DNA of 33,928 bases from an uncultured Mycoplasmatota bacterium (GTDB lineage: Bacteria; Bacillota_I; Bacilli_A; RF39; UBA660). Where the stretch lies: the NCBI GenBank assembly GCA_946486465.1, contig CAMLTY010000010.1, forward strand, positions 1-33,928, written 5' to 3'. Shown piece by piece: positions 1-9,304 of this stretch; the first letter of the stretch is position 1; the number at the start of each line of letters is the position of its first letter. Both the position numbers and the translations under genes were made by a program. Below the pieces are notes generated by a model that ran no database searches, was not told where the DNA came from, and saw nothing but the letters and a program-made list of their open reading frames with translations.

Positions 1-429
1 GACAATTTTCTTAATAAAAATAACACATTAACAAGTATAGAATTACCAAATGCTATAAGCATAGGTAATAGTTTTCTTCATAAAAATACTTCATTAACAA
101 GTATAGGATTACCAAATGCTACAAGTATAGGTAATAGTTTTCTTCTTAATAATACTTCATTAACAAGTATAGAATTACCAAATGCTATAAGCATAGGTAA
201 CGGTTTTCTTAATAATAATACTTCATTAACAAGTATAGAATTACCAAATGCTACAAATATAGGTGTGTTTTTTCTTCATAAAAATACTTCATTAACAAGT
301 ATAGAATTACCAAATGTTATTAAAATAGGGCCAGAATTCTGTCACGATGCTCATAACATACAAACAGTTAATATTCCTTTACTACCAGAATTAGAGGAAA
401 AGTTAAAAGAACAAGGAAAACATTTATAG
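1..429 (+). CDS. C-terminal part of a BspA-like leucine-rich-repeat protein (5' end outside window)
   Basis: Frame 1 is open from the first base to a TAG at 427-429. The ORF track misses it because the start lies upstream. The translation is a run of near-identical 22-residue units of the form LTSIELPNATSIGNSFLHKNTS, ending in a short non-repeat tail (about 40 residues, ending KEQGKHL). This matches the LRR_5/BspA-like class, in which regularly spaced Leu, Ile and Asn build a solenoid. Family members are commonly surface-exposed or secreted and bind proteins or host cells; that role is family knowledge, not shown here. No sorting signal or membrane anchor follows the repeats, so any export or anchoring signal must be upstream of the window. 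Confidence 0.8.
   Translation, partial: DNFLNKNNTLTSIELPNAISIGNSFLHKNTSLTSIGLPNATSIGNSFLLNNTSLTSIELPNAISIGNGFLNNNTSLTSIELPNATNIGVFFLHKNTSLTSIELPNVIKIGPEFCHDAHNIQTVNIPLLPELEEKLKEQGKHL
31..315 (+). repeat. 66-bp tandem repeats inside the LRR gene
   Basis: The word ACAAGTATAG recurs in phase at 31, 97, 163, 229 and 295, exactly 66 bp apart, and the units between differ at only a few positions. The period is 22 codons, so each repeat adds one LRR unit in frame. High DNA identity between units suggests recent expansion or homogenisation. Confidence 0.9.
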
Positions 430-454
430 AATACTAAAAAGGAGATAATTTATT

Positions 455-745
455 ATGATTAAACTAATAATAGAAAATATAGCTGGCTATAATTATACAT
501 TAAAAGATAATGATAACAATTCCTATAATATCAATATAGAGTTTTATGATATTGACGAATTACCTAAAATAGGAGATGCTATTTATATGAATAGTAGATT
601 GTTAAATAAAATTAACAATAATGTCGTAAACTTTGGGAAATTAGATGGTATCTACGGTAGGAAGATAACAGATGAAAATGATGAAGATGTAATAGGTGTA
701 TCAATTCATGACAAAGTAATTTACTTAAAAAGATATTATGGTTAG
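455..745 (+). CDS. Conserved-looking hypothetical protein, 96 aa
   Basis: ATG preceded by AAGGAGATAA at a good distance, about 25 bp after the LRR gene, so it may be co-transcribed with it. The protein is soluble, with no signal peptide or membrane segment. It alternates short hydrophobic strands with Asn/Asp-rich turns and ends in VIYLKRYYG, which suggests a small beta-rich fold. I do not assign a function. A 104-aa ORF on the opposite strand (612-926) overlaps it and is a shadow. Confidence 0.7.
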   Translation: MIKLIIENIAGYNYTLKDNDNNSYNINIEFYDIDELPKIGDAIYMNSRLLNKINNNVVNFGKLDGIYGRKITDENDEDVIGVSIHDKVIYLKRYYG

Positions 746-814
746 AATTTTTATAAAATAACACATAAATATCTACCAAAATGGAAAAATGTGAAAAATA
801 AGCTGAAAAGTGCC

Positions 815-866
815 GGAATTTTGTGAAAATAACATATAAAAACGCAGGAATTTTGTGATAACATAT
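815..866 (+). repeat. Pair of direct repeats GGAATTTTGTGA upstream of the nucleotidyltransferase operon
   Basis: GGAATTTTGTGA occurs at 815-826 and again at 847-858, each followed within a few bases by TAACATAT. The start-to-start distance is 32 bp, about three helical turns. The pair lies just upstream of the gene at 901 and could be a regulator-binding site. No strong -35/-10 pair was found here. Confidence 0.4.
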
Positions 867-900
867 TGAAATTATAAGAAAAATAATACTAGGAGGACAT

Positions 901-1827
901 ATGAAAGATAAAACATTACTAATCATGGCTGCCGGTATGGGTAGTAGATTTGGAGGACTAAAACAAATAGAACCAGTAGGACCTAATGGCGAGTTTATTA
1001 TAGACTATTCTATCTATGATGCCATTAAGGCAGGCTTTAATAAGGTAGTCTTTATTATAAAAGAAGAAAATTATGATATATTTAAAGAGACTATTGGCAA
1101 AAGAGTAGAACCACATATAAAAGTAGAGTATGTTTTTCAGAATGATGATAATATACCTAAAGAGTATCAAGAACTACTAAAGCCAAGAAAGAAACCTCTT
1201 GGTACTGCCCATGCCATACTTTGTGCCAAAGATAAAATTAATGAACCATTCGCTATCATTAATTCAGATGACTTCTATGGAAGAGATGCCTATATGAAAG
1301 CATCAGATTATCTATCTAATATTAAAGATAATCATTATGGCTTAATCGCTTATCGTCTTGGTAATACCTTAACAGAAAATGGTGCCGCTAAACGAGGTGT
1401 CTGTAAAGTAAATGATAATAATGAACTAATTACGATAATAGAAAGTAGTACGGAGTTAGATGGTAATTTAGTAAAAGTATCACCCCTAGATGGTAGTAAT
1501 CCTTTTGAAGTGGAAAAAGATACTATCTGTTCTATGAACATGTTACTCTTTACGCCTAGTCTTTTTAACATCTTAGAAGAAAAACTACCTATCTTTTTAG
1601 AAGATAATAAAGATAATCTAGATAGTTGTGAGTTTTTAATACCAATAGTTTTAAATGAATTATTAAAAGAAAATAGAGTTATAGTAGATGTTATAGAAAC
1701 TCATGCTAACTGGTATGGAGTAACATATAAAGAAGATAAAGAATTAGTAGTAAATGCTATAAATAATATGATTAAAGATGTAATATATAGTAATAATTTA
1801 TATGGAGGTAAAGATGAAAAAAGATAA
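901..1827 (+). CDS. Sugar-phosphate nucleotidyltransferase (NDP-sugar synthase family), copy 1
   Basis: 308 aa. The N-terminus carries the nucleotide-binding signature of sugar nucleotidyltransferases, AAGMGSRFGGLKQ at residues 10-22, followed by VGPNGEFIIDYSI. LGTAHAI near residue 100 and INSDDFYG near 120 fit the metal and substrate site of this fold. The expected reaction is NTP plus sugar-1-phosphate giving NDP-sugar and pyrophosphate in the cytosol; the sugar cannot be read from sequence. The start follows AGGAGG. The 3' end overlaps the start of a close paralog by 14 bp, so the two are translationally coupled. Related to UTP-glucose-1-phosphate uridylyltransferases but not a standard GalU, so no symbol is given. 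Confidence 0.85.
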   Translation: MKDKTLLIMAAGMGSRFGGLKQIEPVGPNGEFIIDYSIYDAIKAGFNKVVFIIKEENYDIFKETIGKRVEPHIKVEYVFQNDDNIPKEYQELLKPRKKPLGTAHAILCAKDKINEPFAIINSDDFYGRDAYMKASDYLSNIKDNHYGLIAYRLGNTLTENGAAKRGVCKVNDNNELITIIESSTELDGNLVKVSPLDGSNPFEVEKDTICSMNMLLFTPSLFNILEEKLPIFLEDNKDNLDSCEFLIPIVLNELLKENRVIVDVIETHANWYGVTYKEDKELVVNAINNMIKDVIYSNNLYGGKDEKR

Positions 1828-2728
1828 AACATTATTAATTATGGCTGCCGGTATGGGAAGTAGATTCGGAGGTTTAAAACAAATAGAACCAGTTGGACCT
1901 AATGGAGAGTTCATAATAGATTATTCAATCTATGATGCTACTGAAGCTGGCTTTACTAAAGTAGTATTTATTGTTAAAGAAGATTTCTATGAGAGTTTTA
2001 GAGAAACTATTGGTAAAAGAGTAGAACCTTATATTAAAGTAGAATATGCTTTTCAAAATGATGATTATATTCCTACTAGATTTAAACCTTTATTAAAGAA
2101 AAGAACTAAACCTTTAGGTACTGCCTATGCTATCCTTTGTGCCAAAGATAAAATTAAAGAACCATTCGCAGTCATAAATGCTGATGATTACTATGGTAAA
2201 GATGCTTTTCTAAAAGCCAGTGAATACTTAGATGATATCATCTATAATCATTATGGTGTTGTAGGTTATAAAGTAGGTAATACCTTAACTCCTAATGGAG
2301 CCGCTAAAAGAGGGGTTATGGAAGTTGCAGATAATAAATTATTAAGAATAACAGAGTCTAAAGTAGCACCTAAAAGAAATAAAATAATTGCCGCTCCTTT
2401 ACATAGTAGTAATGGTAAAGAAATAGATGAAGATACCCTAGTATGTATGAATCTTTTACTATTTTCTCCTGACTTATTTGACATCTTAAGTGATGAACTA
2501 TATTTATTCTTATCACTTCATCAGAAAAATCTTGATGACTATGAATTTCAGATACCTGATGTCTTAGATACTTGCCTTAAGAAAAATATTAAAACTATAG
2601 ATGTTATAAATACAACTTCTACTTGGTATGGTATGACTTATAAAGAAGATAAAGAAACTGTGGAAAAAGCTTTAAGAGAATTAACTAGTGCTGGACTTTA
2701 TCCACAACACTTGTGGATAAACTTATAG
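1814..2728 (+). CDS. Sugar-phosphate nucleotidyltransferase, copy 2 (tandem paralog)
   Basis: 304 aa from ATG 1814. The ORF track starts at 1802, but GGAGG at 1804-1808 is correctly placed for 1814, and that start also matches copy 1 (MKKDKTLLIMAAGMGS against MKDKTLLIMAAGMGS). It keeps the AAGMGSRFGGLKQ signature and a D-D-Y-Y-G motif where copy 1 has D-D-F-Y-G. The first 75 residues are nearly identical to copy 1 and the C-terminal half is more divergent. This fits tandem duplication followed by divergence in the substrate-binding part. It may make a related sugar nucleotide or form a hetero-oligomer with copy 1; both are inference. Co-transcribed with ligA 15 bp downstream. Confidence 0.85.
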   Translation: MKKDKTLLIMAAGMGSRFGGLKQIEPVGPNGEFIIDYSIYDATEAGFTKVVFIVKEDFYESFRETIGKRVEPYIKVEYAFQNDDYIPTRFKPLLKKRTKPLGTAYAILCAKDKIKEPFAVINADDYYGKDAFLKASEYLDDIIYNHYGVVGYKVGNTLTPNGAAKRGVMEVADNKLLRITESKVAPKRNKIIAAPLHSSNGKEIDEDTLVCMNLLLFSPDLFDILSDELYLFLSLHQKNLDDYEFQIPDVLDTCLKKNIKTIDVINTTSTWYGMTYKEDKETVEKALRELTSAGLYPQHLWINL

Positions 2729-4741
<2,013 letters not shown>

Positions 4742-4751
4742 GGGTGAAATT

Positions 4752-5339
4752 ATGCAAACAGAAGAAAAATTAGAAGGAATACCAGTAGAAGAAGAGAAAA
4801 AGATAAAGAAAATATCTACTATTGTTATGATAGTAATAATCGTAATAGGAGTATTAGTAACTACAGATATTTTATTAGTATCTAAAGCTCATATTGGTCC
4901 TTTCCTTGCTATTAGAACTAAAGTCTATAATGATGGAGGAACAAAAGAGTATTATGGACTTGGCTATAAAGTAATAAAATATAATCAAAAAGTAGGTAGA
5001 CGTGATACTGTTACAGGCTCTTGGGGAATAAAGTATAATACTAATCCTGAAACCTTTACTATAAGAGAACTTGCTTACTCCATCATTAATGATAATAATA
5101 ACCATATAGGAGAATTTATTAGATTAACAGGAACTATCTCTAGTAAAAATAATAAGAATAATACAGTTACTTTAAAATTTACTGATGATATCGATGGTAA
5201 ATATGATTTAACTGTAAAAGCAAATCTCTTATCTAAAAACATAAAAAAACTAAATAAAAATGCCCCTATCTCTCTTATAGGTGTAATTAAAAGTTATGAT
5301 AATAAGACTCTAACTATAGAAAATGTCTTTGCAGAATAA
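4752..5339 (+). CDS. Membrane-anchored protein with C-terminal OB-fold-like domain
   Basis: 195 aa, RBS GGGGTGA, 10 bp after ligA. A charged cytoplasmic N-terminus (about 20 residues) is followed by one hydrophobic helix (about residues 23-45, STIVMIVIIVIGVLVTTDIL). The exported part contains AIRTKVYNDGGTKEYYGLGYKVIKYN, a motif I associate with small uncharacterised Firmicutes membrane proteins. The last 80 residues (IGEFIRLTGTISSKN, PISLIGVIKSYDNKTLTIENV) look like a small nucleic-acid-binding-type OB fold of the tRNA_anti class. Outside the cell that fold probably has another role. Function unknown; last gene before a terminator-like hairpin. Confidence 0.7.
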   Translation: MQTEEKLEGIPVEEEKKIKKISTIVMIVIIVIGVLVTTDILLVSKAHIGPFLAIRTKVYNDGGTKEYYGLGYKVIKYNQKVGRRDTVTGSWGIKYNTNPETFTIRELAYSIINDNNNHIGEFIRLTGTISSKNNKNNTVTLKFTDDIDGKYDLTVKANLLSKNIKKLNKNAPISLIGVIKSYDNKTLTIENVFAE

Positions 5340-5370
5340 AGTTTTGTGATAAATATTGCAAAACTTTTAA
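5338..5370 (+). terminator. Intrinsic terminator after the ligA operon
   Basis: A perfect 9-bp stem AAAGTTTTG / CAAAACTTT with a 12-nt loop is followed by a short T-rich stretch (TTTTAATATTT). It overlaps the last base pairs of the 195-aa gene's stop codon region. Confidence 0.55.
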
Positions 5371-5376
5371 TATTTC

Positions 5377-5405
5377 TTGCATTTTAGTCTAAACAATAGT
5401 AGTAT
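5377..5405 (+). promoter_or_regulatory. Promoter of the nifS operon
   Basis: TTGCAT (5377-5382), 17-bp spacer, TAGTAT (5400-5405). An alternative -10 TATAGT lies 3 bp further on. It sits directly after the terminator of the previous operon and about 20 bp before the first gene. Confidence 0.5.
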
Positions 5406-5426
5406 AGTTAATTAACCGGAGGGCCT

Positions 5427-5726
5427 ATGAAAATAAATGATAAAAAAATACTACAAAGATTAGGCTTTAATAGAAAAGAAATAGCATCTCTAGATAATAC
5501 AGATATAGAAGAACTAATAGTTATTCTAGAATCTCTTCATATTAAAGATATAAAAAAATATCTTCTTAATAATAAAATTTTATTTACTAAGAATATTTTT
5601 TCTCTTGCTAAAAATATGTCATTAGTCTTTAATAAATATAGAGATTATAATACTACAGAAAAAGTCTTAAGAAAAAATAACTATGCTATAATTAATGAAG
5701 AGGGTGATAATTGTGATATATTTTGA
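5427..5726 (+). CDS. Hypothetical protein, 99 aa, first gene of the nifS operon
   Basis: ATG preceded by GGAGGG. The protein is helical and basic, with no membrane segment. Its opening, LQRLGFNRKEIASLDNTDIEELIVILE, reads like a small helical adaptor or helix-turn-helix-like fold, but I do not recognise the family. Its last 14 bp overlap the nifS start at 5713, so the two are likely translationally coupled. That linkage suggests a role with cysteine desulfurase, but this is inference only. Confidence 0.65.
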   Translation: MKINDKKILQRLGFNRKEIASLDNTDIEELIVILESLHIKDIKKYLLNNKILFTKNIFSLAKNMSLVFNKYRDYNTTEKVLRKNNYAIINEEGDNCDIF

Positions 5727-6813
5727 TAATGCGGCCACGACAAAAGTGAGAGATGAAGTCCTTGATACATTTGTTAAGGTATCTAAAGAATATATTGGTA
5801 ATGCTAATTCTATTCATAAATTAGGTTTTGAAAGTAAAAAACTAATGAATGCTAGTGTTAAACAAGTAGCAAGTCTTTTAAAAGTAAAAGAAGATGAAGT
5901 AATATTTACTAGTAGTAGTAGTGAATCTAATAATTTAGCGATTAAAGGAGTATTAGATGCTTATCCTAATAGAAAAAGAATTATATTAACTACTATTTTA
6001 GAGCATCCTTCTATTACTAATACTCTAAATAATCTAAAATATGTAGAAGTTATTAATTTAAAATTAGATGACACCTATCATATAGATATTAATGATTTAA
6101 AAGAAAAGTTAAAACTAGACCCCGTACTTGTTTCTATTCATCATGTTAATAGTGAACTAGGTATAATTCAAGATATAGACACTATAGGTAAAATAATTAA
6201 AGAAAATAGTAAGGCCGTATTCCATGTCGATGGTACTCAAAGTCTTACTAAAATAGATGTAGATTTAACTAATGTAGATTTATTTTCAGCATCAGCTCAT
6301 AAATTTAATGGACTTAAAGGAATAGCATTATTAATAAAAAAAGAGAAGATTAACTTATCTCCAATAATTAATGGAGGAGAAAGTCAAACAATATATAGAG
6401 CAGGAACACCTGCTTTACCTCTAATCGCCTCTTTTGCTAAAGCTCTACGTTTAGCCTTAGAAGACCAACCTAAAGCTTATCTAAAAGTAAAAGAGATTAA
6501 TAACTATCTAAGATATGAGTTAAGTAAGCTAGATAAAGTTACTATAAACTCTAAACTAGACTCTTCTCCTTATATTTTAAACTTTAGTATTAAAGGTATT
6601 AAACCAGAGACAATGATACATAAATTAGAATCTTATGATGTCTATTTATCTACTAAAACAGCTTGTTCTTCTAAAGAAGATTACTCTAAAAGTATCTATG
6701 AATTAACAAAAGATAAAGAGATATCTAAAACATCATTAAGACTTTCTTTATCTAAAGATAATACTTTAGAGGAAGCCAAAGAGTTTATAAAGATATTAAA
6801 AGATAATCTGTAA
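5713..6813 (+). CDS. nifS: Cysteine desulfurase (NifS/IscS family)
   Basis: 366 aa from GTG 5713 (IYFDNAATTKVRDE), preceded by AGGGTGAT. The track's ATG at 5695 would add a non-homologous tail. It is a PLP enzyme of fold type I that takes sulfur from cysteine as an enzyme persulfide. The PLP lysine is in SASAHKFNG (about residue 197), the ESNNLAIKG motif is near residue 74, and the persulfide cysteine is in TKTACSSK (about residue 318). The partner here is most likely ThiI, encoded about 2.5 kb downstream, because nifS-like/thiI pairs are common in Firmicutes for 4-thiouridine in tRNA and thiazole synthesis. No iscU or suf genes are visible in this window. Confidence 0.93.
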   Translation: MIYFDNAATTKVRDEVLDTFVKVSKEYIGNANSIHKLGFESKKLMNASVKQVASLLKVKEDEVIFTSSSSESNNLAIKGVLDAYPNRKRIILTTILEHPSITNTLNNLKYVEVINLKLDDTYHIDINDLKEKLKLDPVLVSIHHVNSELGIIQDIDTIGKIIKENSKAVFHVDGTQSLTKIDVDLTNVDLFSASAHKFNGLKGIALLIKKEKINLSPIINGGESQTIYRAGTPALPLIASFAKALRLALEDQPKAYLKVKEINNYLRYELSKLDKVTINSKLDSSPYILNFSIKGIKPETMIHKLESYDVYLSTKTACSSKEDYSKSIYELTKDKEISKTSLRLSLSKDNTLEEAKEFIKILKDNL

Positions 6814-6822
6814 AGGAGGCTT

Positions 6823-7845
6823 ATGACTACAGAATTAATAGAAGAAACTGAAATTAATAATATTTATGCTAATATTAAATAACTTGTAATTAATGCAAGA
6901 AATAAAGTATATACTACTGTTAATGTAGAGATGCTTAATTTATATTGGAATATTGGTAAAATTATTATGGATATCCAAAAAGGGGATAAAAGAGCATCCT
7001 ATGGAGATGCCATTTTAGATAAACTATCTAAAAAATTAACTGATGAATTTGGTAAAGTATTTTCATCAAGAAATTTAAGAACTATGAGAAAATTCTATTT
7101 AACATATCCAATTTGGAAGACAGTGTCTGCCAAATTGAGTTGGTCACATTATTTAGAATTAATTAAAATTGATGAAGAGTCAAAGCGAAGCTTTTATCTA
7201 AATGAATGTATTAATTCAAGATGGAGTGTTAGAGAACTACAAAGACAAATAAATTCTCTATTGTATGAAAGATTACTTTTATCATCTAATAAAAGTAAGA
7301 AAAAAGAATTAATAGAAAAAGGTCAAGTACTAAAAGAAAGTAAAGATTTAATAAAAGACCCTTTTGTTTTAGAGTTCCTTGATATCAAAGAAAATACTGA
7401 TTATTTAGAATCTGATTTAGAGAAGAATATCTTAGAACATTTAAAAGAATTCCTATTAGAATTAGGAAAAGGTTTCATGTTTGTAGGCAGCCAAGTTAGG
7501 ATAACTCTAGGAGAAGAACACTTTTACCCTGATTTAGTATTTTATAATAGACTTTTAAAATGCTTTGTTATAATAGATTTAAAAATAGGTAAAGTAACTC
7601 ATCAAGATATAGGACAAATGCAAATGTATGGAAATTATTATGATAGAGATGTTAAAAGTAAAAATCAAAATAAAACAATAGGAATTCTTTTAAGTACTGA
7701 TAAGAATAAAACTATTGTTAACTATACACTTCCTGAAGACAATGAAACAATATTTTCTACAGAATATAAATTGCATATGCCTACTGAACAAGAATTAATA
7801 AATGCTGTAGAAGAAGAAAAGAAAAATATAGAATTATTAAAATAA
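6823..7845 (+). pseudogene. DUF1016/YhcG-type PD-(D/E)XK nuclease gene with an in-frame premature stop
   Basis: An ATG at 6823 behind AAAGGAGGC opens a frame that hits TAA at 6880-6882 (codon 20) and then stays open in the same frame to 7845. The residues before and after the stop (NIK-stop-LVINARNKVYTTVNVEMLNLYWNIGK) read as one continuous DUF1016 N-terminus. A single change such as CAA to TAA would explain it. The remaining frame holds the N-terminal domain (SAKLSWSHYLELIKI, WSVRELQRQINSLLYERL) and a C-terminal nuclease domain with YPDLVFYN and FVIIDLKIGK, the D and DxK of PD-(D/E)XK enzymes. The track's start at 6931 has no convincing RBS. It is either a recently inactivated gene or makes a shortened protein by reinitiation. 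Confidence 0.8.
7109..7137 (+). repeat. 29-bp near-perfect palindrome inside the DUF1016 gene
   Basis: CAATTTGG-A-AGACA-G-TGTCT-G-CCAAATTG is symmetric about base 7123, with 13 of 14 pairs matching. It encodes IWKTVSAKL, part of the conserved DUF1016 core. See findings for its relation to the palindromes in the ORF6N and RhuM genes. Confidence 0.8.
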
Positions 7846-7859
7846 ATATTAAATCAATT

Positions 7860-7901
7860 TCATTACGAAAAATGTGCAAAATGTATAAAAATTCGTAATG
7901 A
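7860..7901 (+). promoter_or_regulatory. 10-bp inverted repeat TCATTACGAA / TTCGTAATGA after the DUF1016 gene
   Basis: Perfect 10-bp arms are separated by 22 bp. No T-tract follows, so it is not a typical terminator. The TTACGAA half-site recurs upstream of the ORF6N gene at 12842-12904. The loop holds AATGTGCAAAA, which also forms one arm of the palindrome inside the RhuM gene. Possible operator for a cassette-encoded DNA-binding protein. Confidence 0.45.
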
Positions 7902-7921
7902 CTTTTGCTATTCCCAAAAAG

Positions 7922-8011
7922 TGTGAAAAGTCACAAAAATTGGTAAAATAATATAGATTTTTTTAATAATTAATGATATACTTAAATTACTAAAAAATGT
8001 GAAAAGTCACA
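7922..8011 (+). repeat. Two copies of TGTGAAAAGTCACA upstream of the AAA ATPase gene
   Basis: Identical 14-bp dyads (TGTGA-AAAG-TCACA) at 7922-7935 and 7998-8011, 76 bp apart start to start. The second copy abuts the RBS of the ATPase gene. This is typical of a paired repressor site, but no regulator can be named. Confidence 0.55.
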
Positions 8012-8025
8012 AAAAAAGGAAATGA

Positions 8026-9291
8026 GTGATTCAAATGAAAGAGATTAAAAGAGATATCTATCTAAATAAATTAATAGATAGAAAAGAAAATGATATGATA
8101 AAAGTAATCACAGGTATAAGAAGATGTGGTAAATCCTACTTAATGGATCCTATTTATAAAAATTATTTATTAAGTACTGGAGTGAAAGAAGATCATATTA
8201 TTAAATTAGAATTAGATTCTGTTGAAAATGAAGAATATTTAGATAGACATAAATTATATAAGTATATAATGGGTCAAATAAAAGATGATAAAATGTATTA
8301 TATTTTACTTGATGAAATACAGAAAGTAGATGGTTTTGAAAGTGTTTTAAATAGCTTTTTAAGAAAGAAGAATTTAGATGTTTATGTAACTGGTAGTAAT
8401 TCAAAATTCTTATCAAGTGATATAATTACAGAGTTTAGAGGTAGAGGTGATGAAGTTAGAGTCTATCCTCTAACATTTAGAGAATATCTAACTGCTAGTT
8501 CTAAAAATGTTGATGAAGCTTTAAAAGAATATATTACTTATGGTGGAATGCCTTACATTTTATCAAGAAAAACATATGAAGAAAAGAGTAAATACTTAAA
8601 TAATTTATTTAATAATACCTATATAAATGATATAGTTGAAAGAAATAATATTCAAAAAGATGAAGTATTAGAATCTCTTATAAACGTATTAGCATCATCT
8701 GTTGGTTCCCTAACTAATCCCTTAAAATTGGAAAATACTTTTAAAAGTAAAGGTTTTAAAAATGTATCTGCTAAAACTATTAATACATATATAGATTATT
8801 TAATAGATGCTTTTATGATTACTAAAGCTTTAAGATATGATATTAAAGGTAAGAAGTACATCAATACTCCAAGTAAATATTATTTTACAGATATTGGTTT
8901 AAGAAATGTAAGACTTAACTTTAGACAACAAGAAGATAATCACTTAATGGAAAATATAATTTATAATGAACTATTAGTTCGTGGATTTAATGTCGATGTT
9001 GGTGTAGTAGAATATACTATGAAAGATAAAAATAATAAAAAAATGCATAAACAATTAGAAGTAGATTTTGTTTGTAATAAAGAAAGTAATAGATATTATA
9101 TACAATCAGCTTATGCTATTCCTACTAAAGAAAAAATGGAACAAGAAGAAAAATCATTAATTAAAATAGATGATTTCTTTAAAAGAATAATTATTGTTGA
9201 AAATGATATTAAACTATGGAGAAATGAAAAAGGAATTGTCATAATGAGCTTAAAACAATTCTTATTAGATGAAAATAGTCTAGATTTATAA
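8026..9291 (+). CDS. AAA-family ATPase with DUF4143 C-terminal domain
   Basis: 421 aa. The start is GTG 8026, 5 nt after AAAGGA; ATG 8035 is the alternative. An N-terminal AAA_14 P-loop has GIRRCGKSYLM (about residues 30-40), a Walker B YYILLDEIQK (about residue 95), and the sensor-like VTGSNSKFLSS and FRGRGDEVRVYPLTFREYL that mark this family. The C-terminal half is DUF4143, with a nuclease-like segment EVDFVCNKESNRYYIQSAYAI. Such ATPases are common, patchily distributed, often multicopy accessory genes of unclear function. It is followed after 13 bp by thiI. With the broken DUF1016 gene it forms a cassette inside the nifS-thiI operon. Confidence 0.85.
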   Translation: MIQMKEIKRDIYLNKLIDRKENDMIKVITGIRRCGKSYLMDPIYKNYLLSTGVKEDHIIKLELDSVENEEYLDRHKLYKYIMGQIKDDKMYYILLDEIQKVDGFESVLNSFLRKKNLDVYVTGSNSKFLSSDIITEFRGRGDEVRVYPLTFREYLTASSKNVDEALKEYITYGGMPYILSRKTYEEKSKYLNNLFNNTYINDIVERNNIQKDEVLESLINVLASSVGSLTNPLKLENTFKSKGFKNVSAKTINTYIDYLIDAFMITKALRYDIKGKKYINTPSKYYFTDIGLRNVRLNFRQQEDNHLMENIIYNELLVRGFNVDVGVVEYTMKDKNNKKMHKQLEVDFVCNKESNRYYIQSAYAIPTKEKMEQEEKSLIKIDDFFKRIIIVENDIKLWRNEKGIVIMSLKQFLLDENSLDL

Positions 9292-9304
9292 AAGGAGAAA
9301 CTCT

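Noticed and set aside
31-315. Regularly spaced repeats that could suggest a CRISPR array
   Set aside because: The 66-bp units are contiguous with no unique spacers and are in frame as 22-residue LRR units.
612-926. 104-aa minus-strand ORF overlapping the 96-aa gene
   Set aside because: Low-complexity His/Leu/Tyr-rich product, no RBS, overlaps a better gene and the start of the nucleotidyltransferase.
6931-7845. Treating the DUF1016 frame from 6931 as a normal full gene
   Set aside because: The upstream in-frame sequence back to 6823 reads as the family N-terminus with a better RBS, so a broken gene is the better description.
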